Below are positions 1-4,692 of a stretch of DNA of 5,922 nt, in pieces; position 1 is the first letter of the stretch; every line of letters starts with the position of its first letter. The notes under the pieces were generated by a model that was given only the letters and a program-made list of their open reading frames with translations, searched no databases and was not told the DNA's origin. This stretch comes from Actinomycetes bacterium (lineage in GTDB: Bacteria; Actinomycetota; Acidimicrobiia; Acidimicrobiales; Palsa-688), in the NCBI GenBank assembly GCA_021827225.1, contig JAKAXG010000307.1, forward strand, positions 1 to 5,922, in the 5' to 3' direction. Position numbers and translations under genes: made by a program.

Positions 1-570
1 GTCGACGTGGCCGCCATCTACCACCGGCGCGATCCCATTAACCTGGGGGCTCCCCCCGGCAAGCCCCCCCACGACTACTCCTACATGCGCTCGGTGATGA
101 AATCGGCCATGGCCACCGACGCCCTCATCGGCACCGGCCTGCAGGGCGTGGCCGGCGTGTGGTGCCACGAAGCCGGGGGTGGCCGCTCCATCGTGGCGGT
201 GGCCGTGGACCAGCGCTACGCCGGCCACAGCCGGCAAGCGGCCTACCTGGCCGCCCAACACCCGGTGACGGCCTACATGAACCGCCTCGTCATCACCGTC
301 GACGCCGACGTGGACCCCAGAAGCCTCGACGAGGTGATGTGGGCCGTGTCCACCCGCTGCGACCCCGAGGTCGATGTGGACGTCATGCGCCGGACGTGGG
401 GCAGCCGGGTTGATCCGCTGGGCCTGCCCGGCCAGCCCGCATATAACAGTCGGATGATCATCGACGCCTGCCGCCCCTTCGAACGCCTGGGCGACTTCCC
501 TCCCGTGGCCGAGGCGAACCCCGAGGCTCTGCGCTCGGTGCTGGAGCGGTGGCCGGAGCTGGGCCGGTGA
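1..570 (+). CDS. UbiD-family prenylated-FMN-dependent decarboxylase, C-terminal part (5' truncated by window)
   Basis: The reading frame is open from base 1 and gives 189 residues, while UbiD proteins are usually about 450-500 aa. This is therefore roughly the last 40%. The family catalyses reversible (de)carboxylation of aromatic, heteroaromatic or alpha,beta-unsaturated acids with prenylated FMN made by UbiX. Family features seen: the strand 'VAAIYHRRDPI' at the start, the segment 'VAVAVDQRYAGHSRQAA' (about residues 62-78), the signature 'VDADVDPRSLDEVMWAVSTR' (about 100-119) followed by CDPEVDV, and a C-terminal 'SRMIIDACRP'. The catalytic Glu/Arg residues of the family lie in the missing N-terminal part, so activity cannot be judged here. 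The GTG at position 7 is an internal Val codon, not the true start. The stop overlaps the start of the GntR regulator by 4 bases. Family is confident. Substrate is unknown: aromatic carboxylate, furan or pyrrole carboxylate, or enoate are all possible. Confidence 0.93.
   Translation, partial: VDVAAIYHRRDPINLGAPPGKPPHDYSYMRSVMKSAMATDALIGTGLQGVAGVWCHEAGGGRSIVAVAVDQRYAGHSRQAAYLAAQHPVTAYMNRLVITVDADVDPRSLDEVMWAVSTRCDPEVDVDVMRRTWGSRVDPLGLPGQPAYNSRMIIDACRPFERLGDFPPVAEANPEALRSVLERWPELGR
555..558 (+). promoter_or_regulatory. Ribosome binding site (GGAG) for the GntR gene
   Basis: GGAG lies 8 bases before the GTG at 567, inside the UbiD coding end. It favours the 567 start. The ATG at 735 has only a distant AGGA (718-721, 13-base gap), which is weaker support. 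Confidence 0.55.
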
Positions 571-1445
571 GCGGTCGGCAGGACGGCCCCGTTCCGGCCC
601 AGCACCTCGAGGTGGACCCTGACGGGAGTGGCCCGGCGGCCGCGTTCCCCCGGGTGTCCGCCCTCCGCGCCCCGGCCGGCGGCAACGGGCTGCACCTGGA
701 CCCGGACACCGTCCTGCAGGACCGGCGGGCCCTGATGCTGGCCAGCATGCGCGACGCCACCGAGCGGGCCCCGCTGGCCCAGCAGATCTTCGACGAGATC
801 GCCATCGCCATAGTGGAGGGCCGCCTGAGGCCGGGAGACAGCCTCAACTCCGTTGGCCTCGCCCGGCGGTTCAACACCAGCCGCACCCCGGTGCGCGAAG
901 CCCTGGCGGAGCTGGAGCGCCAGGGAGCCATCGTCGTACCGCCCCACCGCCGCCCCTACGTGGCCTACGTGACCCACCGGCAGGTCAAGGACGTGTACGA
1001 CCTGCGGGCCAGCCTGTTCGCCCTTATCAGCGAGCTGATTGTCGACGAGTGCCCGGCCGAGCGTCTGGCTGAACTGTGGAGATGGCAGGCTGCCCTCGAG
1101 GACGATGCGGCGCGCGGAGCGGTGGACGACTACTTCTGGCACAACGTGGGATTCCGGCTGGTTGAGATCCGCCTGGCCGGCAACGAACCACTCCAGCGGA
1201 TACTGGGGATGCTCGGGATGCGCACCTTGCAGTTCCGCCATCTCAGTCTGTCCCAGCCGGGGCGGTTGCAACGCTCGGTGGAAGACCACCGTCGCCTGCT
1301 CATCGCCTACGACGAGCGCGACAAGGGGGCGGCCATCGCCATGACCAGGGGACTGATCATGGCCGGCTACCGGGCGCTGATCAGGTCCGGTTTCATCGAC
1401 CAGAACGGGGCACCCCCCGACGACGAGGAGGAGGACACCGAATGA
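567..1445 (+). CDS. GntR-family transcriptional regulator with FCD ligand-binding domain
   Basis: Predicted 292-aa DNA-binding regulator of the FadR subfamily. The winged helix-turn-helix covers about residues 70-135, with the recognition region 'LARRFNTSRTPVREALAELE' (98-117). An all-helical FCD domain follows (about 143-280). FCD domains usually bind a metal and a carboxylate effector through one Asp and three His. Visible equivalents are D188 and H192 (in DYFWH) and H241 (in EDHRR); the expected last His appears to be G262 (in AMTRG). The chosen start is GTG 567, which overlaps the UbiD stop as GTGA and has GGAG 8 bases upstream. An ATG at 735 would give a 236-aa protein of more usual length, but the stretch between is open with strongly GC-rich third positions, so I treat it as a real, probably disordered, 56-residue extension. 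The gene sits inside the operon without its own promoter gap. It probably controls the operon, responding to a pathway acid (inference). Confidence 0.9.
   Translation: MSGRQDGPVPAQHLEVDPDGSGPAAAFPRVSALRAPAGGNGLHLDPDTVLQDRRALMLASMRDATERAPLAQQIFDEIAIAIVEGRLRPGDSLNSVGLARRFNTSRTPVREALAELERQGAIVVPPHRRPYVAYVTHRQVKDVYDLRASLFALISELIVDECPAERLAELWRWQAALEDDAARGAVDDYFWHNVGFRLVEIRLAGNEPLQRILGMLGMRTLQFRHLSLSQPGRLQRSVEDHRRLLIAYDERDKGAAIAMTRGLIMAGYRALIRSGFIDQNGAPPDDEEEDTE
1425..1434 (+). promoter_or_regulatory. Strong ribosome binding site (GAGGAGGAGG) for the amidohydrolase
   Basis: A purine run ending 7 bases before the ATG at 1442. It also encodes the acidic C-terminal tail (DDEEEDTE) of the GntR protein, so one stretch serves as both codons and Shine-Dalgarno sequence. 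It should give the amidohydrolase good translation independent of re-initiation. Confidence 0.7.
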
Positions 1446-2458
1446 CCGAGCTCCAGAACGTGGACGTCCACGCCCACATCGTTCCGGGTCCTCTGATCGA
1501 GATGGTCGGCGAGCGCCAAGTGGAAGGTCTCTCCCTCGACGACGCGTTCATGGTGGACGGCGACCGCCGGCTGGGTCCGCTGCGGCCGGGCATGACCTCA
1601 GCCAGCGAGCGCCTGCGCTGGATGGACCAGGAGGGGATCGCCGAGCAGTGGGTTTCGCCGTGGCTGGACCTCTTCACCTGGCGCCAGTTGGGCGCCGAGG
1701 GCCGCCGGGAGTGGGTGTCCACCGTCAACCGGGCGGTGGGCGACGTGGTCTCGGCCAGCGCCGGCCGGCTCCGGGCGGTGCCGTTCGTGGATGTCTCATT
1801 GGGCGCCGAGATCGCCCTGGAGGACCTCGACCGCCTGGCCGGGGAGATGGATCCGTTCGTGGTCATGGTCAACTCCGCCCCGAGCGGAGTGGCGCTGGCC
1901 GATCCCGAGCTGGCCGCATTCTGGGACGGGGTCGCCGCCAAGAAACTGACAGTGATGCTGCACCCACCCGGGAACGGCCCGTCCTGCTCCTTCACCAGAC
2001 CGGTGCTGCAGAACGTCTCGGGCCGGGTGATCGACGCCAGCGCGGCGGTGGTCGAGCTGATGGCCGCCGGGTTGTTCGACCGCCTCACTGATCTGCAGGT
2101 GATCGTGGTCCACGGCGGAGGGTTCCTGCCGTACCAGACCTTTCGGCTGGACGGGCTGGTCAGGGCCGGCCTGCTGGACCAGACCGAGATGAAGCGGCCG
2201 CCGTCGGAGATCCTGAGCACCCTGTGGTACGACACGGTGGCTCTCGACCCAGCCAGCCTGGAGCTGTTGGTTCGCCGGGTCGGCGCCGGCCGGGTCCTCC
2301 TCGGCAGCGACGCACCGTTCCCGATCGGCGACCAGCACCCGGTGCGGACCCTGCAGTCGAGCGCCCTGGCCGAGAGCGACAAGAAAGCCATCTGCTGCGC
2401 CAACGCCCGCCGCCTGATGCAGGTCCGAACCTCGACGGCGGGGGGAACCCGGTCGTGA
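1442..2458 (+). CDS. Amidohydrolase-2 family metal-dependent decarboxylase/hydrolase (ACMSD-like)
   Basis: 338-aa cytoplasmic TIM-barrel protein, about the length of aminocarboxymuconate-semialdehyde decarboxylase (ACMSD) and relatives such as gamma-resorcylate decarboxylase. Visible active-site pieces in order: H10-x-H12 in 'DVHAHI', H174 in 'LHPPG', H224 in 'VHGGGFLPY' and D290 in 'GSDAPFP'. From memory, ACMSD uses His9, His11, His177 and Asp294 as zinc ligands with His228 as catalytic base, so spacing agrees to within a few residues and the metal site looks complete. The family performs non-oxidative C-C decarboxylation, but some members are hydratases or hydrolases of ring-cleavage products, so the reaction is not fixed. 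The ATG overlaps the regulator stop as ATGA and has a strong GAGGAGGAGG upstream. The stop overlaps the next gene by 4 bases. In this operon it probably acts on a carboxylated intermediate (inference). Family confident, substrate unknown. Confidence 0.92.
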   Translation: MTELQNVDVHAHIVPGPLIEMVGERQVEGLSLDDAFMVDGDRRLGPLRPGMTSASERLRWMDQEGIAEQWVSPWLDLFTWRQLGAEGRREWVSTVNRAVGDVVSASAGRLRAVPFVDVSLGAEIALEDLDRLAGEMDPFVVMVNSAPSGVALADPELAAFWDGVAAKKLTVMLHPPGNGPSCSFTRPVLQNVSGRVIDASAAVVELMAAGLFDRLTDLQVIVVHGGGFLPYQTFRLDGLVRAGLLDQTEMKRPPSEILSTLWYDTVALDPASLELLVRRVGAGRVLLGSDAPFPIGDQHPVRTLQSSALAESDKKAICCANARRLMQVRTSTAGGTRS

Positions 2459-3315
2459 GCGAAACAGCCGGATTCCTGACCCGCCCCTGGGGGCGCCTGG
2501 CCTACAGGCGGCGAGGGAGCGGCACCCCTCTGGTGCTGCTGCACTCCCTCGCCCTGAGCGGGCGCATGTGGGACCTGCTCGGCGACGACCTCGGCCCCGC
2601 TCACCAGCTCATCGCGGTGGACCTGCGCGGGCACGGCGAGAGCCAGTGGGACGGGGCGCCGTTCAGCATCGGCGACATGGCGGCCGATGTGGTGGCACTC
2701 CTCGACGACCTCGGTCTGGCCAAGGTCTACCTGCTGGGCATGTCCATGGGCGGTACGGTGGCGGTGGAGGTGGCCATCAGCGCCGCCGAGCGGGTCGACC
2801 GGCTGGTCCTGTGCGACACGACGGCCTGGTACGGCCCCGACGCCCCCGTGGCGTGGGAGCAGCGGGCCGCCACCGCGGCGCGCAAGCCCCGGGAACTGCA
2901 GGTCCCGTTCCAGACGGAGCGGTGGTTCGGCGAGGGATTCCGCCGCAGCCGCCCCGATCAGGTGGCGTACCTGGTCGGACTGTTCCTGCGCACCGCCCCC
3001 GACGCCCACGCGGCTGCGGCCCGGGCTCTGGGCGCATACGACGGCCGGGCGGGCCTGCCCGGCGTCACCGCCTCGACCCTGGTCGTCACCGGGGAGGAGG
3101 ACTACGCCACCCCGCCGGGCATGGGCCGGGAACTGGCAGCGGGTATACCGAGAGCCCGCGCCCAGGTGTGGGCCGGTTTGCGCCACTTCGCCATCATCGA
3201 GAGCCGCGCTCTCCGCCAGGCGGTCGGACGGCACCTGGCCGGTGAGCCGGTCCCCGAGCCGACCCCGGACCCCGAACTCTGCGCTGCGAGCGCCTCAGGA
3301 GAACCAACTGCATGA
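2455..3315 (+). CDS. Alpha/beta-fold hydrolase, enol-lactonase/esterase type
   Basis: Predicted 286-aa soluble hydrolase. The triad is visible: nucleophile S97 in 'GMSMGG', acid D216 in 'GEEDYATPP' and H244 in 'LRHFAII'. The oxyanion-hole loop is 'LLHSLALSGRMW' (HS rather than the commoner HG), followed by 'VDLRGHGES'. The overall pattern resembles 3-oxoadipate enol-lactonases (PcaD) and related catabolic esterases, but C-C hydrolases, deformylases and thioesterases share this fold, so I give no gene symbol. The start is the GTG at 2455, overlapping the amidohydrolase stop as GTGA, with a G-rich GGGGGGAA at 2440-2447. No ATG lies in frame nearby, and the fold's first strand (GRLAYRRRG) begins about 12 residues later. 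Upstream in-frame starts would run far into the amidohydrolase gene. After the last helix there is a Pro/Glu-rich tail of about 24 residues, probably disordered. It probably cleaves a lactone, ester or thioester made earlier in the pathway (inference). Confidence 0.9.
   Translation: MSETAGFLTRPWGRLAYRRRGSGTPLVLLHSLALSGRMWDLLGDDLGPAHQLIAVDLRGHGESQWDGAPFSIGDMAADVVALLDDLGLAKVYLLGMSMGGTVAVEVAISAAERVDRLVLCDTTAWYGPDAPVAWEQRAATAARKPRELQVPFQTERWFGEGFRRSRPDQVAYLVGLFLRTAPDAHAAAARALGAYDGRAGLPGVTASTLVVTGEEDYATPPGMGRELAAGIPRARAQVWAGLRHFAIIESRALRQAVGRHLAGEPVPEPTPDPELCAASASGEPTA
3297..3301 (+). promoter_or_regulatory. Ribosome binding site (AGGAG) for the FAD subunit
   Basis: AGGAG with a 10-base spacer to the ATG at 3312, located within the last codons of the alpha/beta hydrolase. 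It supports that ATG, which forms an ATGA overlap with the hydrolase stop. Confidence 0.6.
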
Positions 3316-4187
3316 AACCTGCCCGGTTCCGATACCTGTCACCGACCAGCCAGCCCGAGGCGGTGCAGCTGCTAGGCGAGCTCGGCGATGACGCCAAGGT
3401 CCTGGCCGGCGGCCAGAGCCTGCTCCCGATGCTCGGCTACCGCTTGGCCGCCCCCGGCTACCTGCTCGACATCGGCCGCATCTCCGAGCTGCAGGGCTGG
3501 GACCTCGACGACCGAGGACTGACCATCCGGGCCATGGCCCGGCAGCGCCAGATCGAGCTCGACCCCGACATCGGCCTCCGCTTCCCCATCCTGCACGCCG
3601 CGCTGGCCAACGTGGCCCACGCGCAGATCCGCAACCGGGGCACCGTGTGCGGGAGCCTGGCGCACGCCGACGCGGCCGCCGAGTTGCCGGCCACCATGGT
3701 CGCCCTCGGTGCCACCATGGTGATCGAGAGCTCGGCCGGGACCCGGGAGGTGCCGGCCGCCGAGTTCTTCGAGTTCCATTTCACCACGGCCCTGCAGCCG
3801 GGTGAGCTGCTCACCGGCGTCCGCATACCGGACCTCGGGCCGGGTAGCCTCGGCGCCTTCGTGGAGATCTCCCACCGCAAGGGGGATTTCGCCCTGGTGG
3901 GGGTGGCGGTGATCGTGGACAGCGACGGTGACCGGGTGCGTGACGCCCGTATCGTCTGCTCGGGGGTGGCCCCCCGACCCTTCGTCGCCACCGGCGCCCA
4001 GGACGCCGTGCGCGGCAGGGTCCTCGACGACGATGTCCTGCTCGACGCCCAGTACGCCACCGGAGAAGGAATGTCGCCTCCCGACGACTTCCATGCCGAC
4101 AGCGCCTACCGAAAGCAGGTAGCCGGCGTCCTGGTCCGCCGGGCCCTCGACAGCATCAGTTCGCAGCAAGGAGTCCTAAGTGCCTGA
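3312..4187 (+). CDS. Molybdenum hydroxylase FAD-binding (medium) subunit, xanthine dehydrogenase family (CoxM/CutM type)
   Basis: 291 aa, the normal length for the separate FAD subunit of three-part molybdenum hydroxylases. It takes electrons from the 2Fe-2S subunit and passes them to an acceptor. It starts with the family opening 'MKPARFRYLSPTSQPEAVQLL'-like strand (cited in part: FRYLSPTS), then the FAD pyrophosphate motif 'AGGQSLLPM' (32-40). The second FAD motif is 'TVCGSLAHADAAAELP' (111-126), placed after 'AHAQIRNRGT'. The C-terminal domain (about 180-285) matches the CO-dehydrogenase flavoprotein C-terminal fold, with 'FVEISHRKGDFALVGVAV' and a late 'SAYRKQVAGVLVRRAL'. There is no 4Fe-4S insertion as in 4-hydroxybenzoyl-CoA reductase beta subunits, which argues against that reductase type. 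It overlaps the hydrolase by 4 bases and the 2Fe-2S gene by 8, in the gene order FAD, 2Fe-2S, Mo known from coxMSL and cutMSL. The physiological acceptor is unknown. Confidence 0.95.
   Translation: MKPARFRYLSPTSQPEAVQLLGELGDDAKVLAGGQSLLPMLGYRLAAPGYLLDIGRISELQGWDLDDRGLTIRAMARQRQIELDPDIGLRFPILHAALANVAHAQIRNRGTVCGSLAHADAAAELPATMVALGATMVIESSAGTREVPAAEFFEFHFTTALQPGELLTGVRIPDLGPGSLGAFVEISHRKGDFALVGVAVIVDSDGDRVRDARIVCSGVAPRPFVATGAQDAVRGRVLDDDVLLDAQYATGEGMSPPDDFHADSAYRKQVAGVLVRRALDSISSQQGVLSA
4168..4173 (+). promoter_or_regulatory. Ribosome binding site (AAGGAG) for the 2Fe-2S subunit
   Basis: Near-perfect Shine-Dalgarno sequence with a 6-base spacer to GTG 4180. It fixes that start, even though the overlap with the FAD gene is 8 bases rather than 4 as at the other junctions. 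Confidence 0.75.
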
Positions 4188-4692
4188 GCAAACGGATCCG
4201 GGCGGCCCCGGACAGGAGACGCTCGACGTGGAGCTAAGGGTCAACGGCGAGGCGGTGAGAGTCTCCACTGACGTCCGGACCTCGCTGGCAGAGCTGCTCC
4301 GCCGGGACCTGCACCTCACCGGCACCCATCTCGGCTGTGAGCACGGCAGCTGCGGAGCCTGCACCGTCATCGTCGACGGTCAGGCCGTGCGCTCGTGCCT
4401 CATCCTGGCCGCCCAGGCGGACGGCTGCACGGTGGAGACGGTGGAGAGCCTGGCCCGCGACGGTGAGCTCAACCCGCTGCAGGAGGCCTTCCGTGAGAAC
4501 CACGCCCTCCAGTGCGGGTTCTGCACCAGCGGGTTCCTGATGTCGCTGACCGCCCGCCTGCGGGAGGGCCCCATCGTGAGCGAGGAGCAGGCCCGGGAGG
4601 CCCTCAGCGGCAACATCTGCCGCTGCACCGGCTACGTGGGGCTGGTCGACGCCGTGCTGTCGCTGGCCGGCCACCGGGAGGTCTCGAAGTGA
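4180..4692 (+). CDS. Molybdenum hydroxylase 2Fe-2S (small) subunit, CoxS/CutS type
   Basis: 170-aa protein carrying both iron-sulfur clusters that link the molybdenum centre to FAD. The N-terminal ferredoxin-like cluster has C53, C58 and C61 in 'CEHGSCGAC' plus C73 in 'VRSC'. The C-terminal helical domain has C112 and C115 in 'QCGFCTSG' and C147 and C149 in 'NICRCTGY'. All eight ligands are present, so the subunit looks functional. It has about 12 extra residues before the usual first strand (LDVELRVNG), a common variation. The start is a GTG with AAGGAG upstream. The stop overlaps the large-subunit start as GTGA. It works in the cytoplasm with its two neighbours, and no twin-arginine signal is present. 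The family is unambiguous; the subunit itself says nothing about substrate. Confidence 0.97.
   Translation: MPEQTDPGGPGQETLDVELRVNGEAVRVSTDVRTSLAELLRRDLHLTGTHLGCEHGSCGACTVIVDGQAVRSCLILAAQADGCTVETVESLARDGELNPLQEAFRENHALQCGFCTSGFLMSLTARLREGPIVSEEQAREALSGNICRCTGYVGLVDAVLSLAGHREVSK
4676..4681 (+). promoter_or_regulatory. Ribosome binding site (GGGAGG) for the molybdopterin subunit
   Basis: GGGAGG with a 7-base spacer to GTG 4689. It supports that start, which forms a GTGA overlap with the 2Fe-2S stop. The next in-frame ATG (4734) would remove the run before the conserved 'RREDHRLLTGAGKFLDDL' region and has no comparable site. Confidence 0.6.

Noticed and set aside
273..1289. 338-codon minus-strand open frame
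   Set aside because: Shadow of the UbiD and GntR genes. Low-complexity Gly/Arg/His-rich translation and no recognisable motif.
2224..2454. Upstream in-frame starts for the alpha/beta hydrolase
   Set aside because: They would overlap more than 200 bases of the amidohydrolase, including its conserved GSDAPFP region, and add residues unlike the fold. The GTGA overlap start at 2455 fits better.
1393..3234. 613-codon open frame on the minus strand
   Set aside because: It lies opposite two genes with complete catalytic motifs. Long antisense frames are expected in DNA with such high third-position GC. Its translation is Arg/Pro/Ser-rich and shows no domain.
3690..3721. Direct repeat GCCACCATGGT twice, 21 bases apart
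   Set aside because: It encodes the repeated peptide ATMV on either side of ALG in the FAD subunit, keeps frame, and looks like chance codon reuse rather than an operator.
3312..4187. 4-hydroxybenzoyl-CoA reductase type FAD subunit
   Set aside because: The subunit is the plain 291-aa length and lacks the Cys-rich 4Fe-4S insertion of that reductase.
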